DNA of 56,245 nucleotides from Kitasatospora sp. MAA19 (GTDB lineage Bacteria; Actinomycetota; Actinomycetes; Streptomycetales; Streptomycetaceae), in contig NZ_JARXYZ010000046.1 in assembly GCF_029894125.1 (NCBI RefSeq), forward strand, positions 1 through 56,245, in the 5' to 3' direction. Positions 26,256-34,468 of the stretch are shown here, piece after piece. The translations under genes were made by a program, and so were the position numbers. The notes under the pieces were generated by a model. It made no database searches. It was given only the letters and a program-made list of their open reading frames with translations, and was not told the origin of the DNA. Every line of letters begins with the position of its first letter. Position 1 is the first letter of the stretch.

Positions 26256-26362
26256 GTTGGGGTGGGGCCTGACTGACCCGTCCGTCGGGCCGGTCAGGCC
26301 CGGGGCATGCCCTCGATCCGGTCGCCGGGGTATCCGCCTGTGGCCGGGGTCGTTGGCTGGGC

Positions 26363-26860
26363 ATGGATACCGTCTCGAACCCCTCCCTGCCCGAACTGCG
26401 CGGCGACGTCCTGGCCGTGGACATGCTGCGGGCCTGCGTCCGGCACGACGCGGACGACCTGCGCGACCTGCTGGCGGAGCTGAACACCGCGATGCGCCGG
26501 TTGACCGACCCGGCCGGCGGCTTCGCGCTCGACAGCTACATCAGGTACCGGGTGGAGGAGCTGTTCGCCGACGCGGTGGAAGCCCTCGGCTGCCACCCGG
26601 GCGACACGGTGGCGATGTCGTCCAGCACCGTGGCGGTGGAGGTCGTGGTGATGATGGGCCGGTTCATGATGCCACCGGAGGTGGGAGCCGCGCTGCGGGC
26701 CTTCGCCGACGGCGACTTCGGCCCGCTCGGCGACCTGGGTGGCCTCGACCGGGTGGCGGCGGTGTCGCTGGCGACGGCGGCCGCCGAGCGCGCCAGCTCG
26801 TCGTCACCGGAGGCGGTCCTGGAGAAGCTGGACCGCCTCCGCCAGCAGTTCAGCGCCTGA
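26363..26860 (+). CDS. hypothetical protein
   Basis: Encodes 165 residues beginning MDTVSNPSL. It is helical, with Met-rich VVVMMGRFMMPPE in the centre and no Cys cluster. I do not recognise the family. It is a single gene on the plus strand, convergent with the 72-residue gene at 26969. Confidence 0.65.
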   Translation: MDTVSNPSLPELRGDVLAVDMLRACVRHDADDLRDLLAELNTAMRRLTDPAGGFALDSYIRYRVEELFADAVEALGCHPGDTVAMSSSTVAVEVVVMMGRFMMPPEVGAALRAFADGDFGPLGDLGGLDRVAAVSLATAAAERASSSSPEAVLEKLDRLRQQFSA

Positions 26861-26968
26861 ACCGTCAGGCAGTACGCCGGGCGACGGCGGCCGCGGTGTT
26901 GCTGCGGCCGATCGTCTCCAGCACCTGGGCCAGCCGCGCCCCGAGCTACGTGAACACCTCGTGCGGGG

Positions 26969-27187
26969 TCACCGCGGGTCGCCGCTCCGGTCGATGCCAC
27001 CGGCCAGCGGGCGGCGGCCAGTGCGCGGGGCCTGCGGCTCGACCACCGGCACTACCGGCGTGCCCACCAGGCCCGGCACCAGCAGCCGCTCGACCGCGCT
27101 TCCGCGCCGGTGGATCAGGGCCTGTTCCTCGCCCTGGCGCTCGGCGGGCAGGGGGCCGGTGTTCAGCGGGCGGCGGGCGGTAGTCAT
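26969..27187 (-). CDS. small hypothetical protein
   Basis: Encodes 72 residues (MTTARRPLNTGPLPAERQGE). Nearly every codon ends in G or C, supporting coding. One copy of the TGTCA...TGACA palindrome (27230-27248) sits about 40 bp upstream of its ATG, so it may be controlled by the HTH protein encoded immediately upstream. Confidence 0.55.
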   Translation of the reverse strand: MTTARRPLNTGPLPAERQGEEQALIHRRGSAVERLLVPGLVGTPVVPVVEPQAPRTGRRPLAGGIDRSGDPR

Positions 27188-27229
27188 CCCCGAAGTCTCC
27201 CACCTGACCGTCCGTCAGCTGGACCGCAG

Positions 27230-27248
27230 TGTCAGCGGTTCGTTGACA
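27230..27248. promoter_or_regulatory. palindromic site, TGTCA family
   Basis: TGTCAGCGGTTCGTTGACA overlaps the stop codon of the HTH gene and lies upstream of the 72-residue gene. One of three copies of the motif TGTCARCGNNTCGYTGACA in this region. Confidence 0.6.
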
Positions 27249-27984
27249 GCCGTGGATCCCTGGCCCGCTCGGCGGCCAGCTGATCGAGCAGCCCCAGGAC
27301 CTGATCGCGCGCCGACAGCGCTTCACCAGTCCGCTCTCCGTCAGGCAGCCGTTCCTGCCCGCTGGGCGAGTCGAGCGCGTACCGCAGTCCCCGCAGCAGC
27401 TGCGCCAGCTCCGGGCCTCGAGTCTCGTCCTCGGCGGCGGCAGCCAGGGCCCGCACCCTGGGCGCGCCGGCAGCGTCCCGCAGCAACGGCCAGGCCTCCG
27501 CGACGTCGACCAGCGCGGCCGCAGCCGCACGTAACTGCTGCTCGTGCGCGCGGCACCAGGACTCGCCGTTGCGCTGGCGGGCACGGTCCTCCCGCTGCCG
27601 TTCGACGTAGCGGTCGCCCCGTGCCTGAACCGCGCGCTCCAGGCGAAGCGCGCGGTTCTCGGCGGCCTGGCGGCTGGTCAAGCCGAGGTGGTCGGCGATC
27701 TGCTGCCAGGTGGCTCCCCGCTCGCGCGCCCCGGCGATCAGGTCGTGCTCCAGGACGTCGAGGTCGTGCTGGGCCTCTCCCACCTGGGTCAGGGCCGCCA
27801 GCAGGTCACCGGCCGGCACCTCCGGCGCGGGCTCGCCGGCCGGGAGCCCCAGGCCCAGGGATGCGCCCCGGACCGCGTTCATCGCCCGGGTCGGGATCAG
27901 GGGCTGCCCGCTGCCGTACCGGGCGCGGAGCCGTTCCTCCGCGGCCTCGCGCAGCTGCTGCTGGCTCTCGGGGTCGACTGGCAT
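27232..27984 (-). CDS. HTH-containing protein, paralogue of 2115-2888
   Basis: Encodes 250 residues. Residues about 80-110 (RGATWQQIADHLGLTSRQAA) form the same helix-turn-helix as in the 2115-2888 product (RGATWQDLGDAAHSSRQAAH). The C-terminal region is helical. Directly upstream is a 39-bp inverted repeat with 15-bp perfect arms enclosing the 19-bp TGTCA palindrome, and a second copy lies at the 3' end. This arrangement indicates autoregulation and control of the downstream small gene. Confidence 0.8.
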   Translation of the reverse strand: MPVDPESQQQLREAAEERLRARYGSGQPLIPTRAMNAVRGASLGLGLPAGEPAPEVPAGDLLAALTQVGEAQHDLDVLEHDLIAGARERGATWQQIADHLGLTSRQAAENRALRLERAVQARGDRYVERQREDRARQRNGESWCRAHEQQLRAAAAALVDVAEAWPLLRDAAGAPRVRALAAAAEDETRGPELAQLLRGLRYALDSPSGQERLPDGERTGEALSARDQVLGLLDQLAAERARDPRLSTNR

Positions 27985-28002
27985 GGAGAGGAGCGTGCCA
28001 CA

Positions 28003-28041
28003 CCGGCCCTGGTGTCAGCGAATCGTTGACACCAGGGCCGG
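28003..28041. promoter_or_regulatory. extended palindromic operator of HTH gene
   Basis: 15-bp perfect arms (CCGGCCCTGGTGTCA and its complement) around GCGAATCGT; the inner 19 bp are TGTCAGCGAATCGTTGACA. It starts 18 bp upstream of the HTH gene's ATG, where it would overlap promoter or initiation region. Confidence 0.8.
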
Positions 28042-28805
28042 CAAACGGGCCTCGCCGAGCGACGGAGCGGGCTTTGCGCCCGTGAAGGGCCGCTGACGGG
28101 CTGTCACGAGGAATCGGCCGTGCGCACGCCGTTCGGCCCCTGGAGGGGCCTTCCAGGGCCTGTACGGCGTGATTGCGTGCTGACCAGCAGTCACGTTCAC
28201 GTTCGCGCTCGGGCCGGGCTACTGCTTCTAGGAGCCGCGCGAAGCGCGTCCGCTTGAACCATTTACGGTCTGCAGGCTGCCGACGGCGGGTCAGGGGCGT
28301 ACGGACGAAATGCAGCTCGTGAGGGTGGGGCGGGGCCTGCCCGGCCCCGTACGGGCCCGCAGGGAGGGTAGAAGGCGAGCCACCGGCCCCGCCCCACCCT
28401 CACGACCCGTTCCGCGCGCCCTTGGGCGCGCGTTCCCTCAACCAAGGGGGATAACGAGCCCAGGCGCGACGAGACATCGCCCCGTGACGTCACCGTCCTA
28501 CGCTCGCTCGCCTCGCGGGCCCAGGCCACCCCTCGTACGCCTCAGCACGCACCGTCCTTCCTCTCGAAGGGCCGGGGCAACTACGGCCGGGGGCCTGCCG
28601 GCGTCCGCGCACAAGGGGTGTCACGAGGGGGAGGGTGCCGAGCGGGCACCCTCCCCCTCAGAGGAGTCCACGCCGCCTGGGCTCGTTATCCCTGCATGCT
28701 GGAGAAGGGCCTGACGTGCACGGCCGACCCTCGGCGTGTTCGCCCGGGAGGCCAGGCAGCCTCCCCTCAGAGTGGGGGCGAGCGGGCCGGATCCCCCCGG
28801 CCTTG
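28042..28805. repeat. hairpin-dense non-coding region
   Basis: No gene is supported across about 760 bp. It holds at least four strong dyads: 21-bp arms at 28317-28337 and 28385-28405; 9-bp arms at 28413-28421 and 28424-28432; 15-bp arms at 28625-28639 and 28645-28659; and an 18-bp inverted pair GGGATAACGAGCCCAGGC at 28448-28465 and 28675-28692. Such density is typical of plasmid origins, single-strand origins or transfer sites. Confidence 0.6.
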
Positions 28806-29240
28806 ATGGGAACGGAGACCGCGGTGCCGGTGAGGACCGACAACGACATCTCGGGCGCGGCGCTGGCCGAGGACCTGCTGCAGGGCGTCGGCAACGAACA
28901 GATGAGGGCGGCCACCAGGCTCCTGGGCGCCCACCGCAACGGCTACTGGCTGCGGCGCTTCATCGGGGACCAAGAGCTCGCGGCCGCCACCGCCGACCAT
29001 CCCCTGATCGACCGCGATGCCCGGCGCCCCAGCGTCGACTGGGACGCCGTCGGCCTGGTCCTGCTCGACAAGCCGTGGATCCTCAAGGCCTCCAGCAGCG
29101 AGAAGGCAGTCCTGGAGATCGCCGCCTCGCTCCTGAACCGCTGCGGAGTCCAGCTCGGAAGGGTGCTCCGCGCCGTGGACGGCAGGGAGTTCCGCCTGAT
29201 CCTGGACGCCCTAGCCGAGGCAGGCCACAGCCCGGCGTAG
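28806..29240 (+). CDS. hypothetical protein
   Basis: 144 residues from ATG 28806, or 138 from GTG 28824, which has the better ribosome-binding site (GGAG six bases before). The sequence VGNEQMRAATRLLGAHRNGY and KAVLEIAASLLNRCGVQLGR is helical and soluble. I do not recognise it. It lies between the hairpin-dense region and the replication-like genes, facing them, with a bidirectional terminator between. Confidence 0.7.
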   Translation: MGTETAVPVRTDNDISGAALAEDLLQGVGNEQMRAATRLLGAHRNGYWLRRFIGDQELAAATADHPLIDRDARRPSVDWDAVGLVLLDKPWILKASSSEKAVLEIAASLLNRCGVQLGRVLRAVDGREFRLILDALAEAGHSPA

Positions 29241-29249
29241 GCAACCGCG

Positions 29250-29297
29250 AACGGCGGAGGCCGGTCACCCCGTAGTAGGTGACCGGCCTCCGCCGTT
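29250..29297. terminator. bidirectional terminator
   Basis: Perfect 20-bp arms (AACGGCGGAGGCCGGTCACC at 29250-29269, complement at 29278-29297) with an 8-nt loop, placed between two convergent genes. Confidence 0.9.
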
Positions 29298-29310
29298 GCT
29301 GCAGGACCTG

Positions 29311-29724
29311 CTACTCGTCCTCGTCGTCCTGGCCGTGGCGCCCGAACGGCAGGTGGTGGACGGTGGCCAGATCCTCCGCGGCCTCGTCCTCGCCCTCGCG
29401 CCGTTGCAGGCACTCAACGACCTGCCTCACCAGCGGGCCGACCCGGTAGAAGTTGATCGGGCCCTGGCGATAGCTGAGCTCGAGCCAGCCCTCCTGGGCC
29501 AGGCGCCGGATGCTCTTGGAGACCGTCGGCTCGCTCAGCTTCAGCCCCTCGGCCACCGACTTCGCAACGATCCGCACGGTCTGCCCGAGCGGGGCCGCCG
29601 TGGCGTAGAAGGCCAGCACCCTGAAGTCGGCGCCAGGAGCCCCCGCCGTCCGCAGCAGGATCTCGTGCATCAGCGCCTGGGTGAAATCGGCGTCATGCTC
29701 CTGATGCATAGCGGGCGTGCTCAC
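29311..29724 (-). CDS. winged-helix protein, replication-like (second of pair)
   Basis: Encodes 137 residues from a GTG. A winged helix-turn-helix is evident: VAKSVAEGLKLSEPTVSKSI, then RRLAQEGWLELSYRQGPINF and YRVGPL. It overlaps the upstream winged-helix gene by four bases. The pair of small winged-helix proteins next to palindromic repeats resembles the RepI/RepII two-protein replicon of the Streptomyces plasmid SCP2 in size and arrangement (from memory; not aligned). MarR-like regulation is the alternative reading. Confidence 0.75.
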   Translation of the reverse strand: MSTPAMHQEHDADFTQALMHEILLRTAGAPGADFRVLAFYATAAPLGQTVRIVAKSVAEGLKLSEPTVSKSIRRLAQEGWLELSYRQGPINFYRVGPLVRQVVECLQRREGEDEAAEDLATVHHLPFGRHGQDDEDE

Positions 29725-30245
29725 GCGGCCTTCCTCCTCTTCGGCTTCGCCGGCGCTTCCGGAGCCGGGACTACCGGGAAGCGAGCGTCCTTCGTAGCTT
29801 CTACCTGCGTCCGCGCAGGGCCGTCGTAGCCTGCCCGCGGGTTCACCCGGTAGAACCGCATCCGCCCGAACTTCTCCGCCTCCAGGAGCAGCCCCCCTCG
29901 GTGGAGCGTCTCGACGGCCACTCGCACGGTCTTCGGCGCGGGACCAAGGATCTCAGAGATTTCCGCGAACGTCAGCCGCAGGGGCTCGGCCCCGTCCGGA
30001 GAGTGCGCCAGGAAGAACCCGAAGATGTCCCGCGCGTTCTGGTCGTACCCGGAGTCCTTGTGCCACAGCTTCCGGGCGAGCGCCTTCGGCAGATTGATGT
30101 GCCGCCCAGCGTGAGGGTTCCAGTCGTAGCGGACCTTGTCGGGTCCGGGCTTGGTCTCCTCCTCGCTGAAGAGGTCCAGCTGCATGACCACTTCACCTGT
30201 CGCCCGGTTCACGCCCTCCAGACGAACCGGGTTGGATCGCGACAT
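29721..30245 (-). CDS. winged-helix protein, replication-like (first of pair)
   Basis: Encodes 174 residues from ATG 30245, preceded by GAGGAGGGGT. The N-terminal part contains RLEGVNRATGEVVMQLDLFS. The central LTFAEISEILGPAPKTVRVA and VETLHRGGLLLEAEKFGRMR segments form a winged helix with a beta-wing (FYRVNPRAGYDG). The domain layout matches plasmid replication or copy-control proteins. Three TTGCCTATAGGCAA palindromes lie 20-140 bp upstream and probably serve as its binding sites. The frame extends to 30320 across two of those sites, so the longer start is unlikely. Confidence 0.78.
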   Translation of the reverse strand: MSRSNPVRLEGVNRATGEVVMQLDLFSEEETKPGPDKVRYDWNPHAGRHINLPKALARKLWHKDSGYDQNARDIFGFFLAHSPDGAEPLRLTFAEISEILGPAPKTVRVAVETLHRGGLLLEAEKFGRMRFYRVNPRAGYDGPARTQVEATKDARFPVVPAPEAPAKPKRRKAA

Positions 30246-30266
30246 ACCCCTCCTCACCTCGCGATG

Positions 30267-30386
30267 TTGCCTATAGGCAACCTGAGGGAACCACCATATC
30301 GTGGACTTGCCTATAGGCAAGTCCCTGCGCGGGTGAATCGTGTCGTGTCGCCCCCCGAATCACCGCCGAAGGTTGCCTATAGGCAA
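30267..30386. repeat. three TTGCCTATAGGCAA palindromes (iteron/operator)
   Basis: Perfect 14-bp palindromes at 30267-30280, 30307-30320 and 30373-30386, spaced 40 and 66 bp. They are followed by the least GC-rich stretch in the neighbourhood (about 30387-30485), which includes two CGTCCACT repeats and GAAACGCGTTTC. Repeated binding sites beside an A/T-richer segment and a winged-helix gene pair is the form expected of a plasmid origin or its operator. Confidence 0.8.
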
Positions 30387-31372
30387 GGTGAATGCACGTT
30401 TCGTCCACTGCAATGAACGAATCGTCCACTCGATATGGCCCCTGACCTGCGGAAACGCGTTTCTCCTCTTAATACTCACTAGACGTCTCCGACCACGTGC
30501 GGCACCGTCTCGCCGGCCAAGGGCCGGAGGACCGGCGCGCTGCGCCGGTGCCGGGACCGGCCCCGGCAGGCCGCCAGCGCCCGGGCGGCGCTGGACCCGC
30601 CAGCTACCGCCTGCCCTGAACGCGCTCGCAAGCTCCCGCGTTCACCACTCGGGCCTGGCGGCCCTCCCTGGGCAGTTGGTTCCGGTGCAGGTGGCCAGTC
30701 GCCGTCGGGGCGGACTTCGGGGGCGAGCACCGTCCTCGGACAACACGCCTGCGGGGGTGGACCTGGTGGTGCTGAACGTCGAGCTTCGGGCGGTTCGGGA
30801 TCGTCGTTCGGGTACCAGCAAACGGGGGCGACGGCCCGGGGAGGGCTCAGGGAAAAAAAGTCCGAACACCACTCGAACTTCTCTCACCACAGGCAGCTGG
30901 CTCACCCTGACCACCCCGAACGGGAGCCCGGCAGCCCACGGCTAGGACCTCGTCCAGGTGGCGACTACACGCGGGAGCCGGCTGATGCGTGGTGCCGCGA
31001 TGCGCCACGGTGAGGACCACCTACGAGCATGGGGGCGCATCGTGGTGCCGCGCAGCGCCGGTTAACGGCGAGCAACCACCGAAGTCTGCTCTCGACGGAA
31101 GGCTCCGCTCCGACGTTCACGCCGCGGGTGGGCGGAGGCCAGCTCGTGGTGCGGCTATCGGAGGATGGTCGGAAGGACCGGCTCCGCTGCGGTGAGAAGC
31201 TCCTCTTCACGGCCCGGCCCGCGGCGAGATTGGCGGCGTTGGCCGTCGACCGGCTGGATGCCCGCCGCAACGACCGCCATGCAGAGAGCGATCTCCGAGT
31301 ACCACTACGGCTCGGCCGGCTAGGAGCAGCGGGCACAGGCCCCTGACACGTGTCAACGAATCGCTGACACGT
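30387..31372. other. non-coding region with dispersed repeat
   Basis: No gene is supported. About 30535-30735 is related to 47995-48235, including a long near-identical tract (CTGAACGCGCTCGCAAGCTC and onward). A third TGTCA palindrome, TGTCAACGAATCGCTGACA, is at 31351-31369. A frame with coding-like sequence (LVVRLSEDGRKDRLRCGEKL, about 31145-31300) may be a gene fragment. Confidence 0.5.
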
Positions 31373-31669
31373 CTACCAGAGAGCCAGCTGCTCCGGAGCA
31401 CCCGTACGGGAGGTGCGGATGATCCCCGTGAAGAGCCCGCCGGGGGGCGCGCTTACCGGCTCCGGTGCGACGCCGGGGAGTTCCTGGTCCCAGTGCACGG
31501 TGCTGCAGTGCGCCAGGTAGCCGGCTAGGCCTCCCTGAACCTGAATCGGGCAACGGTCGCACTGGTGCCACCAGGAGGGGTCACCCGCAGCCCGGGTCCC
31601 CTCCACGAGGTGCAGCTGGTACTCGGGCGGGAGGTAGGAGCGGAGGAGCAGAACAGCGTTGCCCGTCAC
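31373..31669 (-). CDS. C2H2-type zinc-finger small protein
   Basis: Encodes 98 residues from a GTG with GAGGAG upstream. It has the motif CDRCPIQVQGGLAGYLAHCS then TVH, i.e. CxxC with HxxxxH about 12 residues later. The same pattern, CPRCYLVCQGGRAGLTAHLA then TVH, occurs in the 44783-44992 product. C2H2 fingers are uncommon in bacteria and, when present, often bind DNA. It lies 36 nt downstream of the winged-helix gene and is probably co-transcribed. Confidence 0.7.
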   Translation of the reverse strand: MTGNAVLLLRSYLPPEYQLHLVEGTRAAGDPSWWHQCDRCPIQVQGGLAGYLAHCSTVHWDQELPGVAPEPVSAPPGGLFTGIIRTSRTGAPEQLALW

Positions 31670-31705
31670 TGTGGATCTCCTCGATGGTCGCCTGGTCGGC
31701 TCATG

Positions 31706-32578
31706 CTAGTTGGCGCTGCGGCCCGTCGTACGACCAGATCCGGCCTGTCTGGCCTCCTGGGCGTCGGCCATCTTCTGCCGGATCTCCCAGAGGATCTGGT
31801 TGGCGTTCGGACCGGCGTCCATGGCCGGGTACCGCAGGTCCTGCACGTCTCCGCTCCCATCCTCTCCAACCGGAGCGGGGGTCGTCGCGACGACCCCCCG
31901 TGGGTCGCCGTCGATCCGCCCGTCCGGAACAGCACCGCCTGCGTGCTGAGGATCCGCACGCCGCTCGCCGAGCGCGGTGACGTTGTCGTACCGAACCTCG
32001 CCCTCGCAGGGCGGCTGGGCGTCATGACGGTGCCCAGGAATCTCGACACCCGCATCCCGGAGCGCGGCGTAGGAGCGCCGGTAGGCGGTCGCCTTGGTCA
32101 GGTCGCGCTGACGGGCGCTGAGGTTGATGCCCAGCTCGCTCGCGCAGCGCAGGATCTCCGCCACAGGGAGCACCCGAGGGATCGCCAGGCCGTACCGGGT
32201 ACGGCTGTTCACGTCCCCTCCGGATTCCTCGTACACCAGGTCGGCGGCGACGAGGAGCTTGAGGGCCCTGGCGACGGAGGCCTTGCCCTTGTTGGTCAGT
32301 TCCGCCAGAGCCGCGCGACGGCGCGGATCCTGCAGGGCTGCGCCCTTGCGGGGGGTGGTCGCGTACTCGGCTGACCCCTCGCCGATCTCGTACACGGTCG
32401 CGATGTCGTATCCGACGAGCAGCATGTCCGCGGTCGGTAGGCCCCGCAGATCCTCTGCGTGCTGGAGCATGAGCTCCCTGAACCTGGCGCGCCAGGCCTG
32501 CGGTGCGAAGACCGCCTCCAGCTGACCTTCAGGGCGACCGTTGTGGTCTGGGCCGAGGCCATCGCCTACGCTCTGCAA
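31706..32578 (-). CDS. winged-helix DNA-binding protein
   Basis: About 290 residues from TTG 32578. After the N-terminal WRARFRELMLQHAEDLRGLP comes a helix-turn-helix with a wing: AALAELTNKGKASVARALKL, LVAADLVYEESGGD, NSRTRYGLAIPRVL. The rest is helical, then low-complexity. A four-copy array of GGGGTCGTCACGACGACCCC lies 270 bp upstream and a fifth copy lies inside its own coding sequence (31878-31897). It may be a replication, partition or copy-control protein that binds these sites (inference). Confidence 0.75.
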   Translation of the reverse strand: MQSVGDGLGPDHNGRPEGQLEAVFAPQAWRARFRELMLQHAEDLRGLPTADMLLVGYDIATVYEIGEGSAEYATTPRKGAALQDPRRRAALAELTNKGKASVARALKLLVAADLVYEESGGDVNSRTRYGLAIPRVLPVAEILRCASELGINLSARQRDLTKATAYRRSYAALRDAGVEIPGHRHDAQPPCEGEVRYDNVTALGERRADPQHAGGAVPDGRIDGDPRGVVATTPAPVGEDGSGDVQDLRYPAMDAGPNANQILWEIRQKMADAQEARQAGSGRTTGRSAN

Positions 32579-32847
32579 TGTCCGCTCCGTCGTCCTTCGT
32601 GAGTGTGAGCGGCAGCTGCCGATTACGGGACTCGTCCTCCCGCCGGCAACCCGAGCCCCGGCCGTTGGTCGGGGCTCTTGCCTTCACGGCACCCTATCCG
32701 GCGAGCTGCGCGATCCGGCGGCGGCTGATCGGTTCCCATCCAGGTGTGTGAGCGCATCAGATCCGGCTGCCTCCGTACCCCTTGGAACAGTCAGCTGTAG
32801 TACGGAGAGAAGTACTCCAGTTACCCAGAACTCCAGTAAGAAGAAGG

Positions 32848-32940
32848 GGGGTCGTCACGACGACCCCTGCAGGGGTCGTCGTGACGACCCTTCGAGGGGT
32901 GGTCACGACGACCCCCCAGAGGGGTCGTCACGACGACCCC
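32848..32940. repeat. four tandem 20-bp palindromes
   Basis: Copies of GGGGTCGTCACGACGACCCC at 32848-32867, 32872-32891, 32896-32915 and 32921-32940, with one or two deviations in the middle two, at 24-25 bp spacing. A further copy (GGGGTCGTCGCGACGACCCC) is at 31878-31897. Regular spacing of perfect palindromes suggests a centromere-like or iteron array. Confidence 0.85.
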
Positions 32941-32987
32941 CGGCGACTGCGGGATCCGCCGGCCCAAACCCACGCCGCCCTACCGAA

Positions 32988-33027
32988 CGGCGAAGGCCCC
33001 GACCGTCCTCGGTCGGGGCCTTCGCCG
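32988..33027. terminator. hairpin terminator
   Basis: 17-bp perfect arms (CGGCGAAGGCCCCGACC and complement) with a 6-nt loop, downstream of the GntR-GNAT gene. Confidence 0.85.
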
Positions 33028-33075
33028 TCGGGTGTAAGTCGATGCCGGGCTCCTCGGTGATGCCGGAGCCACGGC

Positions 33076-34440
33076 TCAGTCGCAGTCGGGTACGGCGTCC
33101 GCTGCTGCCATCTTCAGCAGCGGACCGACGCCGCGTGTGACCCCTGCAGCCCGCTGGAAGAGGGCTCCCGATCCTCGGTGCTCGAGTTCGACGGTTCGCA
33201 GGTGTTCGAAGCCGCGGGCCCGGTAGTAGGCCTGGAGACTTTCGTTGGACTTCCACGCGTCCAGCCGGAGCCAGCGCTTGCCGCTCTCCTCGGCCAGCTT
33301 GCTCGCCCAGTCGAGCATCGCGCTGCCCAGCTCCTGGCGGCTCGCGTCCCGGCGGACCGCCATCCGGTGCACGTAGAACGCTGGTTCAGCTGCCTCCTCG
33401 CTCGTCCAGAACTCGGTGTCGGCGTGCTCGTCCACGGTGACCGTCGCCACCGGCACCTCGCCGTCCCAGACGAGGTAGCACTGCCCGGCCGCGATGTTCT
33501 CCTGGATCCGCTCGGTGCGGGGCGGGTACTGCCACTGGTCGATGCCTCGTTCCTTGAGCCAGGACGCGGCGTGTTCCCAGAGCTCGACCACCGTCTTGAG
33601 ATCGTCCGGCGAGGCTGCCGAGACCGTCAGCTCGTTGCCGAGCCGGGGCCGGCGCCGCTCGAACAGCATCTTGATCCGGTCGCCCGGCAGGCAGTTGACC
33701 ACCACGCGTGGGACCTGCCCGTCCGCCGTGTAGCCGGTGGAAATGTGCTCGGCCACCGGCGTGCCCGGCGGGATGCTGAGTCGGCCAGCCTCATCCGGGG
33801 TGGGCATGCGCCACTCGAACTCATCGATGGCGTCGACCTGGTGGTACCCCAGCTCCGACAGGACCTGGTTCGCTCCGCGTGCGATGTCCGCCGGGTTCAT
33901 GATCTCGGAACCCTGGACGATGGCCAGGGGGTAGTAGGAGTCGTTGGTGAGGTAGGGGTCGCCGTCGAGCAGGCGGATGCGACGCCGCACGGCCACCAGT
34001 TCGCCGGCCTTCAGGTGCATGCGCTCCTGGACGGCGGCGGGCGCCGGCAGGATCTCGATCGTGATGGTCTGGCCGGGCGTGCGCCCCTCCCGCACCATGT
34101 CCGTCATGAACGAGTCCATCTGCGGGCTCAGCGGGCGCTTCCGGAACTCGGCCTGGGGACGGTAGACCATGGGCTGGCGCGAGCGCACGAAGTGCCCGCG
34201 CGGACGGTCGGCGTAGATCAGCCCTTCGTTGATCAGCACCTCCAGAGCGCGCTTGACCGTCGTCCGGGTGGTCTTCCACTGCTCGGCGAGAGCGTTCTCC
34301 GTCGGGAGCGCGTCGCCAGGCATGAGGCGGTCGTCGTCCAGAGCCCCCGCCGGGCCGGCTTGGCCCGGCACGATGCGGGCGCGGAGCCAGCTCGCGATCT
34401 GCAGATAGAGCGGCTGCTGCTTCTGGTTGCTAGGTGACAT
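33076..34440 (-). CDS. GntR-UTRA-GNAT fusion regulator
   Basis: Encodes 454 residues. Residues 1-80 are a GntR winged helix (LPTENALAEQWKTTRTTVKR, then ALEVLINEGLIYADRPRGHF). Residues about 90-260 are the UTRA effector domain (AEFRKRPLSPQMDSF through PRVVVNCLPGDRI). The last 180 residues form a GNAT acetyltransferase (VYHxMAVRRDASRQELGSAM-like segment FYVHRMAVRRDASRQELGSA, then LQAYYRARGFEHLRTVEL). GntR proteins such as KorSA control transfer in Streptomyces plasmids; an acetyltransferase tail is unusual. Several TTGTCTAG-type sites lie upstream, and the transfer genes run divergently, so it probably represses itself and them. Confidence 0.92.
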   Translation of the reverse strand: MSPSNQKQQPLYLQIASWLRARIVPGQAGPAGALDDDRLMPGDALPTENALAEQWKTTRTTVKRALEVLINEGLIYADRPRGHFVRSRQPMVYRPQAEFRKRPLSPQMDSFMTDMVREGRTPGQTITIEILPAPAAVQERMHLKAGELVAVRRRIRLLDGDPYLTNDSYYPLAIVQGSEIMNPADIARGANQVLSELGYHQVDAIDEFEWRMPTPDEAGRLSIPPGTPVAEHISTGYTADGQVPRVVVNCLPGDRIKMLFERRRPRLGNELTVSAASPDDLKTVVELWEHAASWLKERGIDQWQYPPRTERIQENIAAGQCYLVWDGEVPVATVTVDEHADTEFWTSEEAAEPAFYVHRMAVRRDASRQELGSAMLDWASKLAEESGKRWLRLDAWKSNESLQAYYRARGFEHLRTVELEHRGSGALFQRAAGVTRGVGPLLKMAAADAVPDCD

Positions 34441-34468
34441 GAGTCTGTTCTACCTGCTCAGACGCCCA

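Noticed and set aside
28317..28692. Linear-plasmid telomere
   Set aside because: Sequence continues with ordinary genes on both sides; nothing marks a terminus here.
30965..31336. 123-codon frame on the minus strand
   Set aside because: Ser/Arg/Ala-rich, no domain, no clear start; likely shadow of a decayed plus-strand sequence.
32848..32940. CRISPR array
   Set aside because: Repeats are palindromes with 4-5 bp gaps, without spacers or cas genes.
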